Assembly: GCA_016293925.1 (NCBI GenBank)
Contig: JAEDCX010000037.1
Location: forward strand, 1-22,157
Direction of reading: 5' to 3'
Origin: Lachnospiraceae bacterium
Lineage (GTDB): Bacteria > Bacillota > Clostridia > Lachnospirales > Lachnospiraceae
DNA length: 22,157 nt
Within the stretch, counting starts at the first letter, position 1. Every line of letters starts with the position of its first letter. The position numbers were made by a program, and so were the translations under genes. This document shows positions 13,570 through 22,157 of this stretch, one piece after another. The notes below the pieces were generated by a model, which did no database searches, was not told the DNA's origin, and saw nothing but the letters and a program-made list of their open reading frames with translations.

Positions 13570-14954
13570 TTCTGCAGAAAGGTATGGTTGCGGGTATGGC
13601 TTCACAGGAGACACCAAGAGCCATTGTGCTGGAGATGCTTCTGCTGGCGGAAAAAGAGCAGGAGTTTTCCAATCAGCTGTCAGCTGATATTTTAAATAAA
13701 TATGATTATTTCAAACAGCAGGACAAGGCGTTTATCAACCGACTGTTCACGGGATGCGTGGAACGCAGGATCGAACTGGATCATGTGATCAATTCCTATG
13801 CCGGAACGAAAACCAACAGGATGAAGCCGGTGGTACGCAATGCCTTGAGGATGGGAGTGTATCAGCTGCTGTATATGGATCGTGTGCCGGAATCGGCCGC
13901 GTGCAATGAGACGGTCCGTCTGGTACGGATGAGAGGACTGGGGGGGCTTGCAGGCTTTGTGAACGGTACCTTGAGAAGTATCGCAAGGAATCTGGAAACA
14001 CTGCGAAACCGGAAGGCTCCGGAGACGGAAGAGGAACTGTCCATTGCGTATTCCATGCCGGAGTGGATTGTCAACCGCCTGATCCGCCAGTACGGTCGGG
14101 AAACGGCAGAGACCGTCATGAGAGACATGCTTCAGGAGAAACCGGTCACCATTCGGATGGATGAACGTCTGAACCGGGAGGAGCAGGCAACACTGGCACG
14201 TAAGATTGCGGATGCAGGGATTCTCATTGATCAGCACCCATATCTTGCGTATGCATATACGCTGCAACATATAGACGGCATGTACCGGGTGCCGGGATTT
14301 GCAGAGGGACAGATTCAGGTGGCTGATGTCAGTTCGATGCTGGTGGCAGAGATTGCCGGAGTGCCGAAGGGCGGCAGGATTCTCGATACCTGTGCGGCGC
14401 CGGGCGGCAAGACGCTGCATGTGGCGGCCAAATTGGGTGGAACAGGATCAGTCCTTGCAAGAGATGTATCGGAATACAAAGTCGGTCTGATTCGAGAGAA
14501 CGTGGACAGAATGCAGTATACGAACGTAACAACACAGGTATGGGATGCCACGGTTCCGGATCCTGACTGCGTTGGGAAGATGGATGTGGTGATCGTGGAT
14601 GCACCCTGTTCCGGATTAGGTATCATCGGTAAAAAAGCAGACATCAAATATCATACCTCGGAAGAGGATATCCGTGGATTAAGCAGTATACAGAGAAAGA
14701 TATTGTCTGTGGTGCAGAAATATGTCAAACCGGGCGGAACGCTGATTTATTCCACCTGTACATGGACTGCGGAGGAGAATTGGGAGAACCGCAGGTGGTT
14801 TCTGGAGCATTACGCTTTTGAACCGGAATCCATTGATCCATATATTCCGGAACAGCTCCGGTGCGGGGACAGCGCGGAGGGTCATCTGCAGTTCCTGCCG
14901 GGAGTACACAGGACAGACGGCTTCTATATCAGCCGATTCAGGAGATGTGAATGA
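13566..14954 (+). CDS. rsmB: 16S rRNA (cytosine-C5)-methyltransferase RsmB
   Basis: Up to 462 residues. The N-terminal NusB-like RNA-binding domain (about 10-150) includes AFINRLFTGCVERRIELDHVI and RNALRMGVYQLLYMDRVPESAACNETV. The Rossmann methyltransferase has the SAM loop CAAPGGKTLH (about 275-284), DVSEYKVGLIREN, motif IV DAPCSG with Cys348, and motif VI STCT with Cys398. The last is the attacking cysteine in RsmB/Sun enzymes, while Cys348 releases the product. It methylates C967 (E. coli numbering) of 16S rRNA. The start is uncertain: TTG 13566 overlaps the previous stop and has AGGAAAAAGGA ahead of it; ATG 13596 (MASQETPRAI) better matches the usual N-terminus but has a poor ribosome binding site. 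ATG 13584 is a third option. It overlaps rlmN by 4 nt. Confidence 0.95.
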   Translation: MILQKGMVAGMASQETPRAIVLEMLLLAEKEQEFSNQLSADILNKYDYFKQQDKAFINRLFTGCVERRIELDHVINSYAGTKTNRMKPVVRNALRMGVYQLLYMDRVPESAACNETVRLVRMRGLGGLAGFVNGTLRSIARNLETLRNRKAPETEEELSIAYSMPEWIVNRLIRQYGRETAETVMRDMLQEKPVTIRMDERLNREEQATLARKIADAGILIDQHPYLAYAYTLQHIDGMYRVPGFAEGQIQVADVSSMLVAEIAGVPKGGRILDTCAAPGGKTLHVAAKLGGTGSVLARDVSEYKVGLIRENVDRMQYTNVTTQVWDATVPDPDCVGKMDVVIVDAPCSGLGIIGKKADIKYHTSEEDIRGLSSIQRKILSVVQKYVKPGGTLIYSTCTWTAEENWENRRWFLEHYAFEPESIDPYIPEQLRCGDSAEGHLQFLPGVHRTDGFYISRFRRCE

Positions 14955-15988
14955 AATACGATGTGAAGTCTATGACGCTTCAGGAATTAACGGAAGAGAT
15001 GAAGGATTGCGGGAAACCTGCATTTCGTGCGAAACAGATCTATGACTGGCTCCATGTGAAACTGGTGCGAAACTATGGAGAAATGAAGAATCTTGGCAGG
15101 GATATGATCGAATACCTTGACGAGCATTATCCGCTCTACGCGGTAAAACCGGTTGAAACACTTACCTCACAGGAAGACGGAACGAAGAAGTTCCTCTTTG
15201 AACTGCATGATGGCAATATCATAGAAAGTGTGTGGATGCAGTATAAACATGGGAATTCCGTATGCATCTCATCCCAGGTTGGCTGCAGGATGGGGTGCCG
15301 GTTCTGCGCTTCCACACTGGACGGACTGGTACGCAGTCTGACACCTTCCGAGATGCTGGATCAGATCTATGCGATTACGCTACTGACAGGACAGAAGGTA
15401 AGTAACGTGGTTATTATGGGCTCCGGTGAACCGCTGGACAATTATGACAACCTGCTGCGTTTCCTGACATTGATTTCGGATGAACACGGTCTGAACATCA
15501 GCGCCAGGAATATTACGGTCAGTACCTGCGGACTGATTCCCAGGATGATGGAACTGGCGAATCAGAAACTCCAGATTACGCTGGCGGTATCCCTGCACGC
15601 ACCGAATCAGGAGCGCAGAAGCGCACTGATGCCGATTGCCAACCGGTATGAGATCCACGAGGTGGTAGATGCCTGCAGATACTATTTTGAACAGACCGGA
15701 AGGCGGATTACGTTTGAATACAGTCTGGTGGCGGGGGAGAATGATTCCGAAGAGAACGCCATGGAACTGGCAGGACTGATCCGTGGGATCAACTGTCATG
15801 TGAACCTCATTCCGGTCAATCCGATCAAAGAGCGGTCGTATCGAGAGTCCACGGCCGGGGCGGTCCGGGCTTTCAAAAATAAACTTGAAAAGTCAGGAAT
15901 ACATGTTACTATAAGAAGAGAAATGGGCAGGGATATCAATGGTGCCTGCGGACAGCTGAGACGAAGCTATAAGGAGAAACAGTGCTGA
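14951..15988 (+). CDS. rlmN: Dual-specificity 23S rRNA/tRNA adenine-C2 methyltransferase RlmN
   Basis: 345 residues, a radical SAM enzyme with the cluster motif CRMGCRFC (Cys112, Cys116, Cys119). The two mechanistic cysteines are present: Cys105 in SVCISSQVGC and the methyl-carrying Cys333 in NGACGQLRRSY. Other family motifs are NVVIMGSGEPLDNYDN, ITVSTCGLIPRM, LAVSLHAPNQERRS and LIPVNPI. It methylates C2 of A2503 in 23S rRNA and, in E. coli, of A37 in some tRNAs, improving translational fidelity. NVVIMGSGEPLDNY has Ser where many members have Met (GMGEPL), a variation also known in the family. ATGA overlap with rsmB at 14951-14954 suggests coupling; the end overlaps the GTG start of prpC by 7 nt. 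Confidence 0.96.
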   Translation: MKYDVKSMTLQELTEEMKDCGKPAFRAKQIYDWLHVKLVRNYGEMKNLGRDMIEYLDEHYPLYAVKPVETLTSQEDGTKKFLFELHDGNIIESVWMQYKHGNSVCISSQVGCRMGCRFCASTLDGLVRSLTPSEMLDQIYAITLLTGQKVSNVVIMGSGEPLDNYDNLLRFLTLISDEHGLNISARNITVSTCGLIPRMMELANQKLQITLAVSLHAPNQERRSALMPIANRYEIHEVVDACRYYFEQTGRRITFEYSLVAGENDSEENAMELAGLIRGINCHVNLIPVNPIKERSYRESTAGAVRAFKNKLEKSGIHVTIRREMGRDINGACGQLRRSYKEKQC

Positions 15989-16722
15989 AAACATTTTCGA
16001 TAACTGATATAGGTCAGAGAAGAAATCTGAATCAGGATTATACGTTTACATCGGAACGGCCGGTGGGGAATCTTCCGAATCTGTTCATTGTGGCAGACGG
16101 AATGGGAGGACACAAGGCAGGCGATTATGCATCCAAATGTACGGTTGAAACAATTGTGGAGACGGCAAGGGAATGCAAGGCAGAGAATCCGGAGACGATT
16201 ATCCAGGAAGCGGTGGAGGCAGCCAACCGGAAGGTTTACGATACGTCTCTTGCCAATGAAGATATGAACGGAATGGGATCCACCGTGGTGGTGGCGACCT
16301 GCAGACCGGACGGGGAACTGATCGTAGCCAATGTGGGGGACAGCCGATTGTATCTGATCGGTCATAAGATCGAACAGATTACAAGGGATCACTCGCTGGT
16401 GGAAGAGATGGTCAGATGCGGGAGTCTTACCAGAGAGGATGCCCGGAACAGAAAAGACAAGAATATCATTACCAGAGCAATTGGCGTCAGTGAGACTGTG
16501 GAGATGGACTTTTTCCATGTGCGCCTACAGGAAGAAGATATGATTCTCATGTGTTCGGATGGACTGACCAATATGCTGGAAGATACAGAAATCAAGATGA
16601 TTGTGGACAGCAGGAATGATATTGTCGGGAAAGCACAGGAATTGGTGAACGCAGCCAATCGGAATGGCGGAAAAGACAATATTGCGGTTGTATTAATCGA
16701 ACCCTTTGCGAAAAATGCATAA
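15982..16722 (+). CDS. prpC: PP2C-family serine/threonine phosphatase (PrpC/Stp type)
   Basis: 246 residues with the bacterial PP2C metal-binding motifs: RRNLNQDY (Asp19), IVADGMGGHKAG (Asp39, Gly40), NVGDSRLYLI, CSDGLTNML and GGKDNIAVVLI. It removes phosphate from Ser/Thr residues in the cytoplasm and counteracts the membrane kinase PrkC encoded next. The length matches Stp1/PrpC proteins, which lack extra domains. The GTG start at 15982 lies inside the end of rlmN, preceded by AAGGAG at about 15970-15976. Kinase and phosphatase being adjacent, 18 nt apart, is the conserved Firmicute arrangement. Confidence 0.95.
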   Translation: MLKTFSITDIGQRRNLNQDYTFTSERPVGNLPNLFIVADGMGGHKAGDYASKCTVETIVETARECKAENPETIIQEAVEAANRKVYDTSLANEDMNGMGSTVVVATCRPDGELIVANVGDSRLYLIGHKIEQITRDHSLVEEMVRCGSLTREDARNRKDKNIITRAIGVSETVEMDFFHVRLQEEDMILMCSDGLTNMLEDTEIKMIVDSRNDIVGKAQELVNAANRNGGKDNIAVVLIEPFAKNA

Positions 16723-16740
16723 TCCGGAAAAGGTGAGTAT

Positions 16741-18885
16741 ATGGTCAAGATAGGAATGATGATCGGTGACCGCTACGAGATTCTTGAGAAGATCGGTACG
16801 GGCGGAACCTCTGATGTATATAAGGCAAAATGCCACAAATTGAATCGTTTTGTTGCCGTGAAGGTGTTGAAGCAGGAATTCAGCGAGAATACCTCTTTTG
16901 TGCAGAAATTCCGTACGGAAGCGCAGGCGGCAGCAGGTCTGATGCATGCCAATATTGTAAATGTGTATGATGTCGGGGAAGAAGGCGGAATCTACTACAT
17001 TGTTATGGAGCTGGTAGAAGGCATCACCCTGAAGAAATATATTGAGAAAAAGGGGCGGCTTTCCGTGAAGGAAGCGGTCAGCATAGCGATACAGGTATCG
17101 CTCGGAATCGAGGCGGCACATAACAATCATATTATCCACAGAGATATCAAGCCCCAGAATATTATTATTTCCAAGGAAGGCCGTGTGAAGGTAACGGATT
17201 TCGGAATCGCCAAAGCGGCCAGCAGCAATACGATTACCTCCAATGTCATGGGAAGCGTACATTATACCTCCCCGGAGCAGGCTCGTGGGGGATATTCGGA
17301 TGCCAAGAGTGATATTTACTCGTTGGGTATCACGTTGTTTGAGATGTTAACGGGTCGTGTGCCGTTTACCGGTGACACGACGGTGGCCATTGCCATAAAG
17401 CATATTCAGGAGGAGATGCCTTCTCCGCGGCAGTTTGTACCGGATGTCCCGGTAAGTGTAGAGAAGATTGTCCTGAAATGTACCCAGAAGGTACCTGACA
17501 AGAGATACCTGTCCATGGCAGAACTGATTGAAGATTTGAAAAAATCACTGATGACCCCGGATGATGATTTTGTGAATATGCCGGAGAAAAGTCGTTCTGC
17601 CGTTCACACCAATACCATGACGGTGGAAGAGAGAAATGCGGCAAATGGGAATCGGGAGACGGCTGCCGGAATCCCCAGTCGGGAGACGGTGAAAGAGGTC
17701 AAACCGGGAAGTTTGGCATCCGGTACACCGGTGAGAAATACCGGGGATCGCAGACCGGTTCCGGTACGGGACGAAGAAAATGTGGGCGGAACCCGGATGT
17801 GGGATGCCGGACAGGTCAGTGCACAGACACCCGAATATACACAGACTGTGCAGGAAGGCCACAGAATCAGAACGAATCAGAGTCCGGACGGAACAAACGG
17901 TGGTCAGCAGAGAACCGGGAAAAAGACGTCCGGGAAACCCGCCGGAAAGAGAACGGCGGAGAGCGAAGACAGGACAGAGCGGATACTGACAACGGCGGTC
18001 GTTGTGATTGTGATTTTGATTGCTCTGATTGTCATCTATATTTTTGCCAGAATGTCCGGTGCTTTCGACAAAAAGGGCGGGAACGGAACCGGTACCGAGA
18101 TCGGATCCGGAAGCAACAGCGGCAACGAACAGAGCAATGGACAGAACGGCGACATGAACGGGACGGATCCGTCCGGCAAAACAGGAATCGAGATTCACGA
18201 TGTGGTCGGTATGATGAGGAGTGCGGCCAAGGTGAATCTGACAGAACAGGGATTCAAGGTAGATATTGTGGAAATCGAGGATGAGAATGTGGATTTCGGA
18301 CATGTAATCTCGCAGAATCCGAAAGCGGGTACGCGGGCAGAACTCGGAACCACGGTAACAATTACCGTCAGCCTCGGAAAAGTGGTGGAACAGGTAGCGA
18401 TCCCTGTGTTGTTGGGACGAACGGAAGAAGAGATTGTGGATGTGGTAGAAGGCGCAGGACTGCATCTGGGCGAGATTACCTACGAGTATAACGACACATA
18501 TAAGGAAGGGCTGGTATGCAGCTTCAATTATCCGGCGGATCAGGTTATCACGGTTCCGAAGGGAACGGAGATCAATGTAGTGATTTCCCTGGGACCGAAG
18601 ACGGTCATGTACTATTATGACCTGTATGTAACGGAGCCGGCAGGCTATAAATACGATGATGCCGTAGTGGAACTGGTTGGAAATGACGGTACGGTGCTGT
18701 ATAAAGCAGAGGCACCGGTGATCTTTCCGCTGTCGGCGCATATCGGGAATATCAGAAACATCAGTTCCGGCACGATCAAGGTGTCCTACAAGGTTGACGG
18801 TATTGCCTATGATTCCAACGGATACGGATATATTACCTATGAAACCAAAACAGTGGAGACACCGGTCTCATTTACGAAGGAATAG
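16741..18885 (+). CDS. prkC: Membrane serine/threonine kinase with PASTA domains (PrkC/PknB type)
   Basis: 714 residues. The cytoplasmic Hanks-type kinase (about 10-270) has a glycine loop GTGGTSDVYKA, Lys41 in VAVKVL, Glu60 in the C-helix, catalytic HRDIKPQN (His133, Asp135, Asn140), DFGIAKA (Asp153), an activation loop SSNTITSNVMGSVHYTS and SPEQARG. A long polar juxtamembrane linker (about 280-415) precedes one membrane helix (417-438). After a Gly/Asn/Ser-rich stretch, two PASTA domains follow (about 486-547 and 549-620), which in this family sense muropeptides or lipid II. The last ~95 residues are an extra, probably beta-rich extracellular domain that I do not recognise. B. subtilis PrkC has three PASTA repeats, so two is short. 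PrkC controls cell-wall homeostasis, germination and translation factors. The ATG follows AAGGTGAG. Confidence 0.95.
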   Translation: MVKIGMMIGDRYEILEKIGTGGTSDVYKAKCHKLNRFVAVKVLKQEFSENTSFVQKFRTEAQAAAGLMHANIVNVYDVGEEGGIYYIVMELVEGITLKKYIEKKGRLSVKEAVSIAIQVSLGIEAAHNNHIIHRDIKPQNIIISKEGRVKVTDFGIAKAASSNTITSNVMGSVHYTSPEQARGGYSDAKSDIYSLGITLFEMLTGRVPFTGDTTVAIAIKHIQEEMPSPRQFVPDVPVSVEKIVLKCTQKVPDKRYLSMAELIEDLKKSLMTPDDDFVNMPEKSRSAVHTNTMTVEERNAANGNRETAAGIPSRETVKEVKPGSLASGTPVRNTGDRRPVPVRDEENVGGTRMWDAGQVSAQTPEYTQTVQEGHRIRTNQSPDGTNGGQQRTGKKTSGKPAGKRTAESEDRTERILTTAVVVIVILIALIVIYIFARMSGAFDKKGGNGTGTEIGSGSNSGNEQSNGQNGDMNGTDPSGKTGIEIHDVVGMMRSAAKVNLTEQGFKVDIVEIEDENVDFGHVISQNPKAGTRAELGTTVTITVSLGKVVEQVAIPVLLGRTEEEIVDVVEGAGLHLGEITYEYNDTYKEGLVCSFNYPADQVITVPKGTEINVVISLGPKTVMYYYDLYVTEPAGYKYDDAVVELVGNDGTVLYKAEAPVIFPLSAHIGNIRNISSGTIKVSYKVDGIAYDSNGYGYITYETKTVETPVSFTKE

Positions 18886-18888
18886 CCC

Positions 18889-19767
18889 ATGACAAGTAAG
18901 ATCATCAAAGGAATTGCCGGATTCTATTACTGTGTGGGGGACGAAGGTGTTGTCTATGAATGTAAGGCAAAGGGAGTATTCCGCAATGAAAAGATGAAAC
19001 CGCTGGTCGGGGATGATGTGGAGATTGTGATTCTGGATGCAGAGAATCATAAAGGGAATATTGTGGAGATTCTGCCCCGCAGGAATGAACTGGTGCGGCC
19101 GAATGTTGCCAATGTAGATGGTGCGCTGGTGATTTTCGCAGTGAAACAGCCGGAACCGAATCTGAATCTCTTGGACCGATTCCTGATTATGATGGAGCAG
19201 AGGGACCTGCCCTGTGCGATTTGCTTTAACAAAGAGGATATGATAACCGAAGCGGAAAAAAAGCAGCTTGCTTCCGTCTATGGGGGGACGGATTATCCGA
19301 TTTTCCACACCAGTGCAAGAAATCGTTCCGGTGTGGAGGAACTGGTGGAATTCATGCGGGGGAAAACCTGGGTGGTTGCAGGCCCCAGCGGAGTTGGCAA
19401 GTCTTCCCTGATCAATTGTCTTCAGGACCATACTGTGGTTCTGACCGGGGAGATCAGCCACAGAAATGAGAGAGGAAAGCATACCACCAGACACAGTGAG
19501 ATCTACCCTGTGGACAGCAACACATATATTATGGACACTCCCGGATTCACATCATTGGATGTGTTCTCTGTGGAGAAAGAATCTCTGCGTTTCTATTATC
19601 CGGAATTCGACGCATATGAAGGAACATGCAGATATGTGGGATGTACTCACATACATGAGCCTGGCTGCAGTGTGCAGGAGGCTGTTGCAGCAGGGAAGAT
19701 CAATCAGATCCGGTATGAGAATTACCGGATTATCTTTCAAGAATTGATGAACAAGAGGAGATACTAG
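18889..19767 (+). CDS. rsgA: Small ribosomal subunit biogenesis GTPase RsgA
   Basis: 292 residues. An N-terminal OB fold (about 1-70) is followed by a circularly permuted GTPase: G4 NKED (114-117) comes first, then G1 GPSGVGKS (165-172), G2 GKHTT (196-200) and G3 DTPGF (216-220). The C-terminal zinc knuckle has Cys247, Cys252, His254 and Cys260 (CRYVGCTHIHEPGC). It helps the final maturation of the 30S subunit and is stimulated by it. B. subtilis RsgA (CpgA/YloQ) is a reported PrkC phosphorylation target, so its place 3 nt after prkC fits functionally. Start ATG 18889, with AAGGA at about 18878-18882 in the end of prkC. Confidence 0.97.
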   Translation: MTSKIIKGIAGFYYCVGDEGVVYECKAKGVFRNEKMKPLVGDDVEIVILDAENHKGNIVEILPRRNELVRPNVANVDGALVIFAVKQPEPNLNLLDRFLIMMEQRDLPCAICFNKEDMITEAEKKQLASVYGGTDYPIFHTSARNRSGVEELVEFMRGKTWVVAGPSGVGKSSLINCLQDHTVVLTGEISHRNERGKHTTRHSEIYPVDSNTYIMDTPGFTSLDVFSVEKESLRFYYPEFDAYEGTCRYVGCTHIHEPGCSVQEAVAAGKINQIRYENYRIIFQELMNKRRY

Positions 19768-19768
19768 T

Positions 19769-20434
19769 GTGAAAAATCAATGTATTCTGTCACCGTCGAT
19801 TTTGGCGGCGGATTTTGCATGTCTTGGCGAGGAAGTGAGAGCAGCAGTCAGGGGTGGCGCCGAGTATATACATTTTGATGTGATGGATGGGGCATATGTT
19901 CCGTCGATTTCGTTCGGAATGCCCGTATTGAAGTCAGTGCGCAGTGTGACGGATCGGAAATTGGATGTGCACCTTATGATTATGGAACCGGAACGATACA
20001 TTGAGGAATTCGTCAGATGCGGCGCAGACCTCATTACAGTTCATCTGGAGACACTGCAAGACCCGGAGAGGACGTTCCGGATGATTCGGAGTCTGGGCGT
20101 GAAGGCTGGCGTAGCCATCAACCCCGAGACTTCAGTACATACAGTGATTCCATATCTTTCCATGGTGGATATGGTGCTCATCATGACGGTTCGTCCTGGA
20201 TTCGGGGGACAGAAATATCTGGATTCCTGCACCGAGAAGATACGGATTGTGAGAGATGCCATCACCCAGAAGGGACTGTCGACGGATGTTGAAGTGGACG
20301 GTGGGATCAACGATGATACCCTCCCGATTGTACTGGAGGCAGGAGCCAATGTGATTGTGATGGGATCCTCTGTATTTCGTGGCGATGCCTATGAGAATGC
20401 AAAGCATTTTATGGAGATGCTGAAGAATCGATAA
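19769..20434 (+). CDS. rpe: Ribulose-phosphate 3-epimerase
   Basis: 221 residues, a complete TIM-barrel epimerase: SPSILAADFACLGEEV, HFDVMDGAYVPSISFG, LDVHLMIMEPERYI, DLITVHLE, GVAINPET, MVLIMTVRPGFGGQKYL and VEVDGGINDDTLP. Metal ligands would be the His and Asp of HFDVMDG, the His of VHLM and the Asp of EVDGGIN. It interconverts ribulose 5-phosphate and xylulose 5-phosphate in the pentose phosphate pathway. The phosphate-proximal loop reads VRPGFGGQ where VNPGFGGQ is more usual, probably a neutral variation. The GTG start at 19769 lies 2 nt after the rsgA stop, with AAGAGGAG about 9 nt before it. Confidence 0.96.
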   Translation: MKNQCILSPSILAADFACLGEEVRAAVRGGAEYIHFDVMDGAYVPSISFGMPVLKSVRSVTDRKLDVHLMIMEPERYIEEFVRCGADLITVHLETLQDPERTFRMIRSLGVKAGVAINPETSVHTVIPYLSMVDMVLIMTVRPGFGGQKYLDSCTEKIRIVRDAITQKGLSTDVEVDGGINDDTLPIVLEAGANVIVMGSSVFRGDAYENAKHFMEMLKNR

Positions 20435-20476
20435 CGGAATGAGAAACTGATGTATGGTTTGGTTATAGAGGTGAGA

Positions 20477-22144
20477 ATGAGAAAAGTAGTATCGGTTGTA
20501 CTCTGTATCTGCATGCTGACTGTTATGGCAGGGTGCGGTAGTGAGGGAGAGACAAAAGAAACAGCGGGACCGTCCGGAAGTCTGCAGACGCCGGAGGCTT
20601 CCGAACCGTCTGCTGTGGCCCCGGATAACCCGGAGAGCGGGGAAGATCCGGATGTGTCGCAGGAAGCGTACGATGACAGCAGAATCATCGAAACGGTGCA
20701 CGAGGAGCTGGAAACGGATCAGGGGACGATTGTGTTTTGCATTCCGAATCTTGAGGATGATTCGCCGGATGCGGAAGCAGTCAATGCGGATATCAATGAC
20801 TGGCTTGCAGAGAGCATCCGGGAAGAGATGGAATACTTTTCTGAGTATGGTTATACAGAGATGTCAGGCGTCAGCTGGGAGTCGCATTGGACAGGAAGCA
20901 TTCTGAGTCTGGTAATCAGAGCAGGATACTATGGAACCGGAGATTTCTACCGGGTGTATCACTATGACTTCGCACAGGACAGGCGGTTGGATAACCGGGA
21001 TATTCTGTCCATGTTATCAGTGGACGCAGAGGAACTTGAGAGGGCCGCAAAGCATACGGTTGCCGGAGTATTTGATGAACAGTATAATGATATCGAGTGG
21101 TGTCTGGATGGAGAGGGCGGTATCGAACGCAGCAATATTGATGCGTACTATCAGTATCTCCTGATGGAACGCTGCAACAGTCTTGCAGAGGTCACTGTGG
21201 ACAATCTGATGATCTATCCTGCAGACGGAAACTGGAATATGATTGTGAAACTCTACATTCCGGCCGGGTGCGGGGAAATCTACATGCCGCATGAGATTCT
21301 GTTTGACACACCGGACGGAACCGTAACAGTTTCAGAAGGCGGGATTACGGCCAAGCTGGAGAATAACGAGATTACGGTTTGCTTTACGGATTCGGAAGAT
21401 ATTAGGGGATATCTGGAGAACGATGTAATACTGACACCCGGATATGAGATTCAGTATGGGCATGAATATACGATTGCCGGTACCTATTCGAACTATAAAG
21501 GCATCGGACTGTATTCCCTTGGACTGGACTGTTATCCGATGCTGTTCATGGTAACGGAAGAGGGGAGACTGGAATTTGCCGATGTCCTGCGCCAGGTGCA
21601 GGGGGGATATTTTGCAGCAAGTCCGATTCCGTATATCGGTGGGGTAACGGAGCTGAGAGCAGAGGTGGTGGAATCCCTGTACGAATATGAGTATCCTACA
21701 CTGATGTTCTGCATGGACGGAGAATGGTATGATATTCTGGACTGGGGCATTATGAGCATCTCTTCGCTGGACGAACTGATCTGCGCGGATTGTACCTGGA
21801 ATTGTTCCATGGTTGACACAAATGGAGATTCTCATGAGATCACATGGGATCTGACCGAATATCTTGACTGCTTCGGCAGTTTCAAACTGTATGATCTCAA
21901 CATGGTTACCGGCGAGATCCTGGAGGTGGAAGGATCCCTTTCCTATTTGGGAGCGACGGACGAAGGGGTAATATTTGATTTCCTGCTGTGGAGCAGCGAT
22001 GGGATGTCAAACAGTTACGAAGGAACTCTGGTGCTGTTCCGGCAGGAGTTTGATTATGACTATATGTCTGTCCGGGTATTATCCGGTTATGACTTGTTTG
22101 GAGATACTGATGAACCTGTGAATCTCGTCAGAGGGGTTGGCTGA
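20477..22144 (+). CDS. Large secreted lipoprotein with a DUF3298/RsiV-like region, function unknown
   Basis: About 555 residues from ATG 20477. It begins MRKVVSVVLCICMLTVMAGC, a lipoprotein signal peptide with lipobox VMAGC (lipidated Cys20), then a Ser/Pro/Glu-rich linker (about 21-70). The region about 75-200 (ETDQGTIVFCIPNLEDD, INDWLAESIREEMEY, SLVIRAGYYGTGDFYRVYHYDF, RRLDNRDILSM) resembles the DUF3298 fold of extracytoplasmic lysozyme-binding anti-sigma factors (RsiV) and related cell-wall proteins, with moderate confidence. The rest is acidic, aromatic-rich and unrecognised. A longer frame from ATG 20450 exists but would put MYGLVIEV before the signal peptide and has no ribosome binding site, whereas AGAGGTGAG stands just before 20477; GTG 20471 is an alternative. 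It lies 42 nt after rpe without an evident terminator, where B. subtilis has thiN. Confidence 0.75.
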   Translation: MRKVVSVVLCICMLTVMAGCGSEGETKETAGPSGSLQTPEASEPSAVAPDNPESGEDPDVSQEAYDDSRIIETVHEELETDQGTIVFCIPNLEDDSPDAEAVNADINDWLAESIREEMEYFSEYGYTEMSGVSWESHWTGSILSLVIRAGYYGTGDFYRVYHYDFAQDRRLDNRDILSMLSVDAEELERAAKHTVAGVFDEQYNDIEWCLDGEGGIERSNIDAYYQYLLMERCNSLAEVTVDNLMIYPADGNWNMIVKLYIPAGCGEIYMPHEILFDTPDGTVTVSEGGITAKLENNEITVCFTDSEDIRGYLENDVILTPGYEIQYGHEYTIAGTYSNYKGIGLYSLGLDCYPMLFMVTEEGRLEFADVLRQVQGGYFAASPIPYIGGVTELRAEVVESLYEYEYPTLMFCMDGEWYDILDWGIMSISSLDELICADCTWNCSMVDTNGDSHEITWDLTEYLDCFGSFKLYDLNMVTGEILEVEGSLSYLGATDEGVIFDFLLWSSDGMSNSYEGTLVLFRQEFDYDYMSVRVLSGYDLFGDTDEPVNLVRGVG

Positions 22145-22157
22145 CAGAGGCAGGGGA

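Noticed and set aside
17545..18741. A 398-codon minus-strand frame opposite prkC.
   Set aside because: Despite its length it is antisense to the conserved kinase linker, membrane helix and PASTA region, and its composition (Cys, His and Arg rich) is typical of an antisense shadow. No promoter or ribosome binding site supports it.

Overview
The window looks like chromosomal core DNA from a low-GC-lineage Firmicute of class Clostridia, most likely Lachnospiraceae. The reasons are the SCIFF ranthipeptide pair next to a fused SecDF, strong AGGAGG ribosome binding sites, and the priA-def-fmt-rsmB-rlmN-prpC-prkC-rsgA-rpe order, which matches the Bacillus subtilis yloN/prpC/prkC/rsgA/rpe neighbourhood with a clostridial zinc peptidase added. 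No rRNA, tRNA, CRISPR array, insertion sequence or phage gene was found.

Positions 1-1600: the tail of a polysaccharide flippase-like gene (+) meets a CNNM/CorC-type CBS-domain membrane protein (-) at a shared hairpin terminator. The CorC gene has a recognisable sigma-A promoter and a TTG start.

Positions 1600-6170: a small membrane protein (TIGR04086 type), then scfA, a 47-residue six-cysteine SCIFF precursor missing from a simple long-ORF view, with a near-consensus extended -10 promoter. A stem-loop separates it from scfB, the radical SAM/SPASM thioether maturase. A one-gene SecD-SecF fusion follows 13 nt after scfB and ends in a good terminator. The SecF half has Ala where the family usually has the conserved membrane Asp.

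Positions 6170-8890: a gene graveyard holding an AraC-type regulator remnant (internal deletion plus frameshift) joined by an ATGA overlap to a GNAT acetyltransferase that lacks its acetyl-CoA-binding core. A TSCPD (TIGR03905) small cysteine protein and recJ follow, then a hairpin terminator.

Positions 8890-22157: a 250-nt regulatory gap with a perfect-arm inverted repeat overlapping an extended -10 promoter. Then comes a tightly packed run of eleven genes on the + strand: priA (replication restart), def and fmt (N-formyl-methionine cycle), a YugP-like membrane zinc peptidase, rsmB and rlmN (rRNA methylation), prpC and prkC (PP2C phosphatase and PASTA kinase), rsgA (30S maturation GTPase), rpe (pentose phosphate epimerase), and an unrecognised large lipoprotein where B. 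subtilis has thiN. Overlaps of 4-7 nt at def/fmt, zinc peptidase/rsmB, rsmB/rlmN and rlmN/prpC indicate translational coupling. The run links replication restart, translation initiation, ribosome maturation and envelope-stress signalling.

The most distinctive system is the SCIFF ranthipeptide locus. The family is known, but its biological role is not settled.
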